Below, piece by piece: positions 12,102 to 23,682 of a stretch of 64,000 nt of DNA (positions within the stretch are counted from its first letter, which is position 1; every line of letters begins with the position of its first letter). The notes beneath the pieces are model-generated. The model searched no databases. It worked only from the letters and a program-made list of their open reading frames with translations, and was not told the DNA's origin. A program made the position numbers and the translations under genes. The DNA lies in contig JAZBRS010000039.1 of the NCBI GenBank assembly GCA_037176725.1, positions 29,858,001 through 29,922,000 on the forward strand, read 5' to 3'. The stretch comes from Posidonia oceanica (taxonomy: Eukaryota > Streptophyta > Magnoliopsida > Alismatales > Posidoniaceae).

Positions 12102-13300
12102 GCAGGAAGCGAAGGCTTCGACTAGAGCACGACAAGAGGAGGCGATGCAAGATGGGGAGGCAATGTAGGAGTGGGGATCTCGACTGTTCTAGTGTCAATG
12201 AGATCCTGGACTGCATCCCGTATGGTGAAGCATTTGTTTGTCAAGTTTCTGCTGGCTCGATGAAACTTGCAGAACATGTTTGCTCTATATCACCGTGGAA
12301 GAGGAACCGGTGGTGGACGAACCTTAGGGAGTGCCAAGAGATGTGTAACCTTGGGGAAGAGAGAGCTGAGTGACTGGCACAAGGGAGTAAACTCAGAAGG
12401 TTGCCGCCGGGCATGTTTCCACTCTTGTTGCGGCTCTTGAGGAATACGAAATGAGGGCGCAGGGTGGTTAGGGGGCACGAAAGGAACAGGTGCCGAAGGT
12501 GCAGGAGCGGAAGGTGCAATAGCAGATAGTTGGTTCTACATGGCCTGAGCTAGGGCTTGCATTTCTTGTGCCAGCTGAGAGAAAGATTGGACCTGCTGGG
12601 TTAGGGTGGCTAAGACGGTGGAGTCAATGGTTACAGGAAATGCAAGAGACTCTGGGACAAACGAGGCCTGGTTAGGGTGGGTTACCGAAGGCAGAACGAT
12701 AGGAGAACCTAAGGAAGTAGAGGTGAATGCCTCGACACGAGGACCCGGGGTCAGACACAAAGGGGGCGAAGACACAACTGACAATGGACGTGACACCACA
12801 ATAGGTAAGGGAGGCGGTACCCCGACATGGGATACCACAGACGATCCCCGAGGTAGGGGAATAGACTGGCCAGATAGAGGAAGGACAGCTGAGGGTGCAA
12901 AAGACATGGTTGAGGAACAAGGAGGCTGACCCACAGATAGAGGAGACACCTGATCGCTTAGTCCACTGGTGCCGAAAGAAAGTGGGTGCTGACCCTATGC
13001 CTCGGTATGAGGTGCCATAGGTAGAGAGAAGGCAAAGGTAGCTGGACTAGGGAGTGCTCCTGGAGGAGGTGCTTGGGGGAAGGGGCAGATGCCGGCCAGA
13101 TGCAAAAGGGAAGATTGACTAATAGTCCAGGTATCCGTGGGAGGCGATGAGCCAAAGGATGGATCCCCCATGGTAATGGAGAGGATCCAGACAGGCAAAC
13201 GGGGAACAGGACAGTCAGAAACTATATGCAAGTATACAAAGCATACGTGACCAGAGGGCACACAGTCGGGCGCGACTCGAGACTTGGGGAAAACAAGCAA
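12102..13300 (-). pseudogene. Gag remnant of a minus-strand Ogre-type element with internal deletion
   Basis: The minus strand holds a Pro/Ser-rich Gag N-terminus (about 13170-12536) ending near LAQEMQALAQAM, which matches LAQRLQGMALSV of the main Gag. Without the capsid core, the next homology (12478-12102) is to the Gag C-terminus: LPKVRPPPVPLP, then MFCKFHRA and TNKCFTIRDAVQDLI, equivalent to the main element's LFCNFHRS and TDNCFSLRNAIQDLI around residues 541-565. One zinc-knuckle position is altered (GH to RN). Frames change several times and stops are present. The fragment is cut at 12101/12102 by the Tekay-like LTR. About 530 residues of Gag, including the whole capsid core, are missing compared with the intact copy. 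Confidence 0.7.
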
Positions 13301-14317
13301 AGCAATTAGATAGCTACAAAGTTATTTAGCTATGGCTTGAATGGCACATATGCAAATAAATGTCCTAGTATGCGCTCTCTCACCATGCATGTCCTGAGTA
13401 GGCGGCCCACTCGAACTCACTAATGGTTTTGGATTTATTAACTCAAGGTCGGAAAAGTAGGTCCCCGTCTAAACCCTGGCCAGAGCTCAGGTAATAACAA
13501 GTGGTGCGTTAGTGGCCTTGACCCTGCCGAAGCACGGGTTGTACCCTCTACTAGCACCGACACGACCCCTGACAAGGGGGGACAGATTGACCAACTCACC
13601 CTGTGCTGAAGCAATAGAGCAAGAGATCAGGACTGTCCTTCTCGAACAGTTGGGTGGACTCAGATGAGAAGATGCATGCTTTCTAAAATGATCAATCATG
13701 CGATATGCTTTAAAGTGTTTTACTTGCATTTTATTTAGCCAAAGGGGAAAATTGCAAGTTTTGTCTCTAGTTGTGCTTAAAATTTAAAGTTTGGCTTTAT
13801 CGTTGCTTTTAAATTAAGCCAAAGGGGAGCAAACATGTTTCTAATATCCTAGGCATGGCAAATGCATGAAGGGGAAAGAAACAAAAGGTCATGGCATGCA
13901 AACAACCATATATCAAGGCAAAAGGCATGCGTATGGCATGTGCAGGTGTTGTGGATATGATAGTGAAAATGAAAGACAATCAACACATCAAAAGGCGTGT
14001 ATGAGCATGCCATGTGCGTAAGTGGGGTGACATAGCATACGTGTGAAAGTAAGCCAAGCATCAAACAAAAGGCATGGATCAACATGAGAATCATGCAATC
14101 ATGGCTGTTAAGATAAGTTAAACAAAAGCACAGATTCGAGTGATAATAAAACAAGCAAAGTGATTAATTGCTAAACTAAGCAGAGAATAAAGATTAATAA
14201 TGACAAGCATGCAAACATGGTAGATAAACACTAAGCTAAGCATGAGAAAGAGCCACACAAAAAGCGAAAAGGCGAAAATCGAAAGCCGAAGTCTAGTATC
14301 CCCAACGAAGTCGCCAC
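13301..14317 (-). mobile_element. 5' leader of the minus-strand element (copy B)
   Basis: Non-coding leader between gag and LTR. 13370-13690 carries the conserved leader block also seen at 6680-6960 and 30420-30765. It ends at a primer-binding site one base from the LTR. Confidence 0.8.
14299..14316 (-). other. Primer-binding site of copy B
   Basis: Minus strand reads TGGCGACTTCGTTGGGGA, one base from the LTR end (TGTAGC at 14318). It differs at a few positions from the main element's site. The position and one-base spacer match 29543-29560. Confidence 0.75.
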
Positions 14318-14762
14318 TGTAGCAACCCGTTAAATCGGCGTGTGCATGCATGCTACCATAGCTCGCGCGCACCGACCGATGAGAGGCCACTATTAACGGT
14401 GGATCCGAGAAGGGATATACGACTCGAAAAGCACCGGTAAGAGCAGAGACAAATGCAAAAGGAAAGCAAAACAAAGGACAAGGAGCCGCCACCTAATCTA
14501 TTAAAATGGAAAGACTAGGAAAACCGTGCATGAAAAACATGTGAAGAAACTTAAAGTGGTTCGAAAACATGCAAATCCGGGCCAAATGATATGACACAAG
14601 GTTACTGCGGTCCAGAGAAAGGGTAAGGACTCCTGTAACACACGGGGAAGGTGTTAGGCACCCCCGACACGCCCGAGGAATCGGTCTTTCTTGGCCTATC
14701 TGCTCTTGTGTGGCTAAATGTTGGCGTAAAACGCCGGTTTATGTTTGCCCTAGGGTGGTATT
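14318..14762 (-). mobile_element. Copy B 5' LTR, left part (3' end of the LTR)
   Basis: Starts TGTAGCAACCCG beside the primer-binding site. It contains the family block GGTGTTAGGCACCCCCGACA (about 14649) and a degenerate GAGCCGCCACC. Interrupted at 14762 by a nested LTR; it resumes at 20645. The two parts sum to about 2.5 kb, so this is a shorter LTR subfamily. Confidence 0.75.
14758..14762. repeat. Target-site duplicate, left, of nested LTR
   Basis: GTATT here and GTATG at 20645-20649: four of five bases match around the LTR at 14763-20644. Confidence 0.6.
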
Positions 14763-15479
14763 TGTAGTAATCCTAGTGTTTGAATCGTCCATGCACGATG
14801 CCAAAGCTCGCGTGCACCAGTCGGAATCAGGTTCACTATTAGCAGCTATGTCCAAGAAGGAAGACTTGACTCGGAAATACTTAAAAGAGGAGAAAAAAGG
14901 AAAGAAAAGAAGAAGATAAGACAAATCAGAGTCGCCACCGTGTCTATTAAATCGGGAGACAATGAAAATCAGGGAAATGCATGAATAGACACGCAAAACC
15001 AAGCAAAAGATGCAATGCGATGTAATGCAAATGAAATGGGATGCAATGAGATGCAAATGATGTGACTCGTGCCTAGGATAAGGGCAATATGGTCATTACT
15101 GGCCATGAGAAAGGGCAAGGACTCCTGTTACGTGCAGGGAAGGTGTTAGGCACCCCCGACACGCCCGAGAATCGGTCTTTCCAGGCTTACGCTTGCATAC
15201 GCAGGGAAATGCATACTTTGAATGCCTAAGTGCCATGAATGCCTAACTAGATGCTCATAGGTGTGGTCTAAGTGATGGAATGCTTGCAAGGAATTAAACG
15301 TGCTATCTAAGCACTCAGCAACGCTGTCTGTGTTCCGAACTAGGCGAATCCTGGTCCGTGAGAACTCCAGGCAGTAAGCATCACCGCCCTAAATGCAAAT
15401 GCAGGTGATAAAACAAAATATCGGTAAAACCAGGCATTACGGGTGACATGTAAAGGAAAACAACGTCAAACACGCAAAA

Positions 15480-15800
15480 CGGTGTGAGAAACGAAAGCTG
15501 GCACGCAAAACGGTACAAGAAACAAGGCAGGCACACAAAACGGTGCGAGAAACAAAGCAGGCACGTAAAACGGTGCAAGAAACAAAGCAGGCATGCAAAA
15601 CGGTGCAAGGAACAAAGCAGGCACGCAAAACGGTGCGAGAAACAAAGTAGGCACGTAAAACGGTACGAGAAACAAAGCAGGCACGCAAAACGGTGCAAGA
15701 AACAAAGCAGGCACACAAAACAGTGCAAGAAACAAGACAGGCATGCAAAACGGTACAAGAAACAAGACAGGCACGCAAAACGGTGCAAGAAACGAAGGGA
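15480..15800 (-). repeat. 30-bp LTR minisatellite, about 11 regular copies
   Basis: The unit contains GCACGCAAAACGGTGCAAGA and is regularly spaced by 30 bp. It is a more homogeneous version of the array at 640-950. Confidence 0.9.
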
Positions 15801-18800
15801 AGCAAGCGATGCAAGTGCGGAAACAAAACATCGTAAAAACCATGCAATGCAGATGTAAAAACATGCAAAGGGGAAAAATAAAACAAGCAAAGAGAGGCAA
15901 GCGGTGTAAGTGTGAAGACGAACACCACTTAAGGACCACGCAATGCAGGTGTGAAGACCTGCAAAGGAGAAAGAAAGCAAGTGGAGGGATCACCACTATT
16001 CTATGACTGTTTCCCACTAAACCGTCCCACGATGTGTCTTGCACGCTGCCCAAAGCTCGCGGTGCAATCGGATTGTGGAAAAGAGGGAAGAAGGTCGTGA
16101 TCAGTAGTGAATCCAAGGAAAACTCAACCCAAAGGCACTAAGATTACGTGAAAAGAGGGAGTAGAGTTGATAGGCAACAGGGGAAGTCCTAATCTACATG
16201 CTCGGAAAGCGTGGCGCAAAAACAATGCATGCCATGCAAATGATATGCAACAAAGTGCTGTGCAGAGGTTCAGAAAGACTTATTGGGAGATCTGAGGCCT
16301 GATCTGAGGCAAACTTGGTCAGCATGGAAGTCCGCTCCACCAGGGTGATCTGGGTAGCTTGGTTGCAAAGATCCGGCGGTCCGATCGGAAGATACACAGG
16401 CCTCAAAGCAGAAGATCCAAGAACCAGGGGAGGAGAAGGGATCTAAGTGTAAAAAGGTCCTAGGGGTGTGCAGAACAGGTCCTCCCACATACATGGGAGC
16501 TAAGAGTGCTTAAAAGTGTGCTAAGATGCTAAGTGCAAAGATGCATGGATGCAATGCATGTAAAAATGCAAAGATGGGGGCCTAAGTGCAAATAGGGAGA
16601 AGTGCAGGGGCTTATGTGCAAATTAACCCTAAATGTGTGCAAGAGAGTGCAAATGTATGCAAGGATGCTAATGCAGGGGTGCATGGGCTAAATGCAATGT
16701 TAATTAAGATGGATGTATGCAAAAATCCAAGAAAAGGACCTAAATGCAATTTTTGAAAACTTATGGACTAAAATGCAAAGCCAGCAAACAGGCACAAATA
16801 CCAAAAAGAAAACCTGCAGGGGATCCTCATGCAACTTTGGAAAAGCTGGGATAGGAAAGACAAAGCTAGAAAGGACTCAAAAGGTGCAAAAGACACTTGC
16901 AAGGACCTATGTGCAAACTTTTAAAAAGCTAAGGGCTTAACTGCAAGAAAAACATAAAACCTGAGGGGCATATTGAAGCTCAGAAGGACCTAGATGTGAT
17001 TAAAACAAGATTCAGGGCCAAAATGCAAGGCCAAAAAGAAACCAAAATCTCTAAAAAACAAGTGGAAGGACCCATTTGCAAATAAAGGAAACCTGGGGAC
17101 TGATCTGCAAAGCCAAAAAGAAAGCACACAGACACAGAACACAAAGGGAGGACCCCTGTGCAATAAAAAGAAAGTCTTGGGCCTTACTGCAAACTGAAAA
17201 AAAAGAAAACACAAGCACAGCACAACACAGAGGGACTTAAATGCAAATAAAATAAAGTCATTGGCTTAAAAGCAAAAAACACAAGACACAGAGAATCACA
17301 GAGGGACCAAAATGCAAATAGAACAAATATTTAGACTTTTTATTAATGCAATATGGTTTTAAAAGATGATTAAATGAAATGCATGAACTGTGGAGGACTA
17401 ATATGTAAATAAAGAAATTACAGGGACTAAAATGCATTGTGATATGATAAAATGCAGATTTAAATGATTTTCATGCACTGAGGATGGACCTAGATGCAAT
17501 TTAAAATGAACAGAGGATTTATATGCAATGCAGTATGATAAAATGCGAATTAAATGACAAGATCAACCAATAGAGGACCTAAGTGCAAATATAATAAATC
17601 AGAGGAGTAAAATGTAATGCAATAAGATAAAAACTAACATTTAAATGACATTCATCAATCACAGGATTTAAAGTAAATAAATTAAGCTACTGGGCTAGAA
17701 ATAAATGAAGTTAAGACTAAATGAACTACAGAAGGACTAAAGCGTAATAAAAAGAAATAACAGATATTTAATGCAATGCAATATAGTTTTTATTCAGATT
17801 TAAATGATTTCTAAACAAAAGCAGGACCTAGATGTAATAACAAAAACTTAACAGAATTAATTTCAATGCAGCAACCTAAACTATATCTAAAGTTTAAAAA
17901 CCAAAAATATTGCTACAGTGCCTTTGTCTTCTTCCTCCCGCGCGCACCAGGAACAGTGCGGCTGGCGGAGGAGTGGCGGAGTAGCGGCGCAGCAGCGCGG
18001 AGGGGCCTGGGGGCGAGCTGGAGGCACGGCTTGGTAGCCTGGAGGCTGGTGGAGACGGCGCGGCAGTCTGGAGGGCGCGACGAGCGGCGAAGGCGGCAGA
18101 CGCGGCCAGAGGAGTTGGCAGCTCCGGCAAAGCCCAGAAGGTGGCCCGAGGCCCTAAAAAATTCGCAAAAATAGGAAAAACGACCACATTCATGCAAGGA
18201 ACCTAATGGTATGAAAAATTACCTGTTACGGTGGCTGGATTGCTCCCCCGACGTCGGTGGGTTGAGGCTGACTGGAGGAGGATCGCTGCGGCGCTCGGAG
18301 GGGTCTGGGGGCGAGCGGGCGACGTCGGCGTGCTCCACGCGTGCTGGCGGTGCTCCCGGTGCGTCCAGAAGTGGGTTGCAGTGGCTGGAGGAGGATCAGA
18401 CTTTTTTGGGTGGAGATAGAGGTGGCCGAGGTCGTTCCGACGGTGTACGGCGCTCCGGGCTGAAGGGAAGGTGGCTTCGGGTTGCTGGAGCTTCCAAGAA
18501 CGTGGTGGAGGGGTTTGATTGGAGTTTCGGGGTCTGTGGAGGGCGGTGTGGCGGTTTGAAATTTCTGGACAGTTTTTGGTCACAAGTGCTTGTAGTGGAA
18601 TGCGGTGGCTGTAGGGAGTTTCTGGATGCGATTTTGGGTGGCTCGGGAAGGTGGTTACTTGGTGAGTGGGATGGTGAAGTTTGGGAGAGTTCTGGTGGCT
18701 GTGGAGACAGACTTTCAGTGGAGAAGGTGGTTCTGGTGGAGTTGGGTGCTGAAGCTTTTTAGAGGCGATTTCAGGGGTGATTTCGTGGTGGTTTCTGGCT

Positions 18801-20354
18801 CTGGAAGTGGGCAAGGGAAGCTGGTTGTTTGGTGTTTGAGGGTGTATCCTGCCAGTGCTGTTCTGGAGTGGATTTTTTTGGTTTTGATCCCCCTTCCTTC
18901 CACTGATTTCAATGTGGTCAAGGGGAGAAAGAAACGGTCTTCTGCAGGGCATGGAGGGGATGGGAAATTCTGGAGGTTGTCAGGAGCATGGTGGTGATGG
19001 CCGGGAAGTCAAGGTGTCAGCCAGAGGTTTGAAAAAAATGGCATGGGGGGCTATCATTTTGCTGGTGGGAGATGAGGAGAAGAAAGAAGAAGAAGAAGAG
19101 GAAGGAGGAGGAGTGGGCTGGGCTTTGGGCACAATAGAAAGGAAAGAAGAAAAAAAGAGAAAAAGAAGAGGAGGAAGGAGAGGTGGGTTGGGCTTGATGT
19201 GGAAAAGAGGAGAAATAAAAAAGAAATTAAAGAAGGAGGGAAGGAAGGAGAAAAAGAAGAATAAGGAGGAGAAAAAGAAAAAGAATTTGGATATTTGGTT
19301 TTTTAAGTTGGATTTGTTTTAGAGTTTTGAGTAATTATGTTTAGGTTTTTCTTTTAATTATTCTTTTAAGTTTATTAATGGTTTCTTATATTTTTTTCTG
19401 ATTGTTTTAATTGTTTGAATTTTTTTCTTGATTTAAGTTTGTTTTTTGATTTTAAGTTTTTCTTTTCAATTTTAAATTTGTTAATTGTTTTTAAGTTTTT
19501 TAATTTGATTAAGTATTTCCCCTTTGATTTTAATTATTAATTGTTTTTAAATTTGTCTTCTTTTTAGTTGTTAATTGTTTAAGTTTTTCTTTTAATTGTT
19601 TTCTTAGAGTTTTTTTAATTGTTTTGATTATTTAAGTTTGTTCCTTTTGATTTTAAGTTTATTAGTTGTTTTAATTTTCTTTTGATGATTTTAAGGTTTT
19701 TGATTAGATTTTTAGGTTATTTTTTAAGGATTTTGAGTGGTTTTTCTTATGTTTGCTTCTTTAATTGTTTTTAATGGGTTTTGATTTGTTTTAATTGTCT
19801 TTAAGTTTTGAAATTTGTTTTTTAATTGTTTTAAGTCTTGAAATTTGTTTCTTAATTGTTTTAAATTGTTTTTAAGTCTTTTAGTTTGTTTTTAATCAGT
19901 TTTAACTATTTTTGGGTTGTTTTGATTCGCTTTTAATTAGATTTTCTTTTGAATTATTTTTAGGTGTTTGATTTATTTTTCTAGTTAGATTTTTCTTTTT
20001 AATTGTTTTAAGAAGTGTTAAATGGGGCTGATGATGAGTTTAGAGTAGGAGGGAGAAGAAGAGAGGGGGAGAATAGTGAAGAAAGAGAAAAGGATAATCA
20101 GGAGAGAGAAAAAGAATAATCAGGAGAGAGAAAAGGATAATCAGGAGAGATAGGGAGGATAAAGATCTGAATTTGGAGGGATTTTGAACAAGTGTGTGAC
20201 CTAGGGTTCTAGGGTTTGACCTAGGGTTTAATCTATGATTTTAGATGGGATTTTGAGGGGTTTTGGGATGGTTTAGGGTTAGGGTTTTGAGAGAGTTTTG
20301 GTTTAGGGTTTTCTAAGGTTTTGGAAGGATTGTTTTACCTAGGTTTTCTAGGGT

Positions 20355-20530
20355 TTTTGGATGGTTTTCCAGGTTGAAGAAAGGTTGGTTTTCCTAGGGT
20401 CTTTGGGTAGTTTTCTAGGTTGAAGAAGGGTTGGTTTTCCTAGGGTCTTTGGGTAGTTTTCTAGGTTGAAGAAGGGTTGGTTTTCCTAGGGTTTTTGGGT
20501 AGTTTTCTAGGTTGAAGAAGGGTTGGTTTT
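20355..20530 (-). repeat. 46-bp tandem repeat, four copies
   Basis: GTTGAAGAAGGGTTGG or close variants occur at 20373, 20419, 20465 and 20511, spaced 46 bp. It lies near the LTR 5' end and is not seen in the other LTR copies. Confidence 0.85.
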
Positions 20531-20644
20531 GAAGTGGTTTTGGTTTAGGAAATGGGTGTGATTTTGGGTTTGGTCTAGGTGTTGGTTTAGAAGCCACTAG
20601 AGAGAGATTCCACCAATTCAGCCTGTTAAAATGGGGTGTCAATA

Positions 20645-22729
20645 GTATGCAACATGCATTTATAAACCATGCAAAGCTTAGCGAAAACCATGTTAAAGTG
20701 ATTAAATGAAGTAAAAAAAAAGGCATGATATGGTGGTAAATAAACAGGGAAAGCAAGATCAGAGCAAGGCAAAGTAGGTAAACAAGTGCGCAAGGTGAAA
20801 AGGAGGGGGCTCTGTCCACTGATGGCTCACTGATCTAGGCTGCCACTACGACAGGCGACACCACAAGCCGCCGTCTCTAGAGGCATCGACACTGTCGCCC
20901 CACACAGTGGTGGCAGAGAAGTCACCCACTGAAGAGGCGTCTGGCTTAGTCACCGTTTGCACAGGCGATCCAACCCATTTTAAATAGAGACATTCATTGC
21001 CCAAAAAACACTAGGAAACCAGATCGAAAAACGAAACTAAAGATATGGAAATAAAGAGGACACATCAAGGAACAGAATCATATGAAAACTTTGGAAAATG
21101 ACAGCCCAGATCACGAGATACACCAGCCCAAAGTCGGCCTGGAAACCACCTGGAAAACCAGTTGAGTTGTTGCTATAAGCGGCGGCAGAGCTGGCAGCTC
21201 AGGTAGTCTGGACAGTGGACTTTGGCGCCAAATCCCGTGCCAAGGGTGATGCAAAATAGGAAACTAAACACATAAAATTAAAGAGTGCACATCCATGAGT
21301 AAAAACAAATATTAAACAAGAAAAACGGTGGCCGGAGCTGAGAGATATCCTGGCCCAAAGTCCGGCCGAGGAACTTCTCGAAAACCAGTCGAGTCGCAAC
21401 TAGAAGCGGCGACTGACCTGGCAGTTCCTTTGCCGGCCTTCGGTGGCCATTCTCCCCTTACCAGCAGTGCTAAAAAATAGTGTGAGGTTTGGGGAAGCAC
21501 GACGCCATTCCCACAAACACAACCACACTCTCAATGTGGAAAATGATTTGGTGGATTGCTCCACCCATCCCCTCCCCTTTCGGTCACTGGAGTTGATGGG
21601 TTCCGGCCATTTAGGCGGCCGACGAGCCAACAAATCGGACTAGAAAAGCTTCGTGGAGGTGAGGGGGTCAAGTGAGGAAGAAATGCAAAGAGAAAAGTGG
21701 GCCAGATGTCCCCTTCCACCTCGACCGTCGGCCGTCGGCGATCCTCTCCACATCACTAGCCGTTGGGCCAGCTGGGAGCTTGTGTGGAGGGCTCAAGCCT
21801 TGGAACTGAGGAGGAGGAAGGTCAGGAAGCTATTGGTGGACTCAGACAAGGATGCCGGGGCATGACGGGGGCTGCCGAGCACTCACTGGTAGTGCGGACG
21901 GCGACCCATCGCCGGCGACCAGCGAACGACACGAAAACGAAAGAGAAAAGATGAATCAAAAGCATGGGAACGTATGTAAAGACACCACGGACACTTCTAT
22001 GCTAAGGGTGTAGGAAGTTTACCTGAGAGATGGCCGGAATTGGAGCTCTGAAGTTGGCCGACGATGGAGAAGACGACCGGCGGTAGGCTCGAACGGTGGC
22101 AGAGGCTTGGAAAAAGCTTGGGGATCACTTGGGGACACTCACAGGGCTGCTCTGGAGATTGGGGATCGCTTGAGGGCTCTAGAAAATGGGTGCGGAGATT
22201 GTGTGGGTGGTTTGAATTCAAGATGGGGGAGGTGATTTTATTCCAGCGTGTCTGTGGGTGGCTGGACGTTGGCAGGAACGGTGGCAGGCCGAGGTGGGGA
22301 CGGGTAGTAACTCCTGGCAAGGTGGCAGGGACACGAAAATCGTCCGAAGGTGACCAGTAGAGACAGCAAACACGGCCTTGTGCACGGTAAGTTTGAACCA
22401 TGTGCAGAAGAGGAGAGTTACAGTAAGTCGCCGATGTGAAGGGCGACCAACCCAGTCACCACTAGCATGGGCGACAACACTTAGTCGCCTCTGCATGTGG
22501 CGACCAAGGGTCTCCCTTTCCAACAAGGCTTGCTGCAGGTCTGGTTGGGTTGTTGGTGGGCCTAGGTCTTTGTGTAAATGGGCTTGAGTGTTTTTTGAGG
22601 ATTTTGGGTTAATTTTGAAGGTTTATGGTGGGGTTTAAATGGGTTAAGGTTTGGGTCTATCATGCCATGATCCGAGCTTGCTTCCAGAGAGATCCACAAT
22701 CATCTGGCTGTCAAAATGGAGTGTCAACA
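20645..22729 (-). mobile_element. Copy B 5' LTR, right part (5' end of the LTR)
   Basis: Continuation of the LTR interrupted at 14762. It ends AAAATGGAGTGTCAACA, which on the minus strand is the LTR start TGTTGACACTCC. The flank at 22730 is not a polypurine tract, as expected for a 5' LTR. It holds pairs such as GGCGAC-rich segments (20870-20960, 22430-22505) but no credible coding frame. Confidence 0.7.
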
Positions 22730-23682
22730 GCAAGGAATGATCCTCAATGCTCTCAGCTATGCAAATGCCCCAGAATAGGTAGTAGAACAGCATTATTTAA
22801 CAGAATATTTAAATGACCCCATAGTTCAGCAAAACTGCATATATGCCCCTAACTTTAGCAGGAATGCCAGATCTGCCTCGAACTTTGACAGAACCTCGGT
22901 GGAGCCCTGTAGAGTTATGGGAATGCCCCTCGGTGCTTGATCGAGTCAGAAGCACCCGAAACAGTGGAAAAAATCACAACGCAGGGGAAAATTACAAATA
23001 AGCCCCTAGCTTCTACAGAAATGTCGAATCGACCCCAATCTCTGACAGAATCTCAGCAACACCCCTTAAAGTTATATGGATGCCTCCACAACACACTGCC
23101 AAGGTGAAAAAGCCAAGAACAGCCGACAGAAATCACAACATAGGGGAAAATTACAGAAAAGCCCATATAGTTTATCAGAATATCAGAGCCTCCTCAGATT
23201 AATGCCGAAACCACCCAGAATATTTTCTAGGTAGAGGACTCAACCACAGCATCACCAGTTACCCTCAGGCCAGGGAGAACTACCATGCAACCTCAGGTGG
23301 GAAAAATTGCACTAATGCCCCTATCATTTCGCAGAATTACGAAATGCCCCCTTCGACGCTCTACATAGCTACAGACATACTCACAGAGTGCCTGTCAGCC
23401 TGATATATCCTTTAGAGCATGCCATGATCAAGTAGAAACGCTGCAAGCCCTATAATTGGGAAAATTACAGTGATACCCCTCATATTTGGCAGAATTGCAT
23501 ATATGCCCCTGCCAGATTATATGTAGATTCCCCAAAGCAGCGGCCGAGCTATTGAGCAGCCAGGCAGAAATCCGCAACACCCATGTAGACCTGTAGAACT
23601 ACAGCGAGTCCCCATCACCTTTCCAGCTCGGTAGAATGGCCAATTGCCCTGCATGATCCCGCAGAAGCTACGGAAAACCCTT
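22730..23682 (+). mobile_element. 3' region of a plus-strand Ogre-type element (copy P3), left part
   Basis: Paralogous to 7600-8340: the same order of AT-rich short motifs (GATAGGTAGTAG, AAAATTACAGATAAGCCCCT-like, CCTGATATATCCTTTAGAGC). No coding frame. The main element is inserted at 23682/23683; the rest of this copy continues at 54899. Confidence 0.7.
23678..23682. repeat. Target-site duplicate, left, of the main element
   Basis: CCCTT, repeated exactly at 54894-54898 beyond the 3' LTR. Confidence 0.95.

Larger units (their letters stand above)
14763..20644 (-). mobile_element. Solo Ogre-type LTR nested in the copy B LTR
   Basis: 5882 bp from TGTAGTAATCC to AATGGGGTGTCAATA (terminal CA changed to TA). 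It has the full LTR anatomy on the minus strand: GAGTCGCCACC (14931), the GGCACCCCCGACACGCCC block (15150), a 30-bp minisatellite (15480-15800), a GCAAAT-rich segment (16500-17880), a GC-rich segment (17930-19000), a T-rich tract (19300-20000) and a 46-bp array (20355-20530). A near-perfect target duplication and the absence of internal sequence support a solo LTR formed by LTR-LTR recombination. Confidence 0.8.

Noticed and set aside
11786..12373. Plus-strand frame of 195 codons
   Set aside because: It crosses the end of the Tekay-like LTR into opposite-strand gag remnant; the minus strand explains the right half.
18203..19322. Frames of 130-249 codons in a GC-rich segment
   Set aside because: They lie in the GC-rich part of an LTR, equivalent to 25400-26860 and 50650-52080 in other copies, where frames are not conserved.
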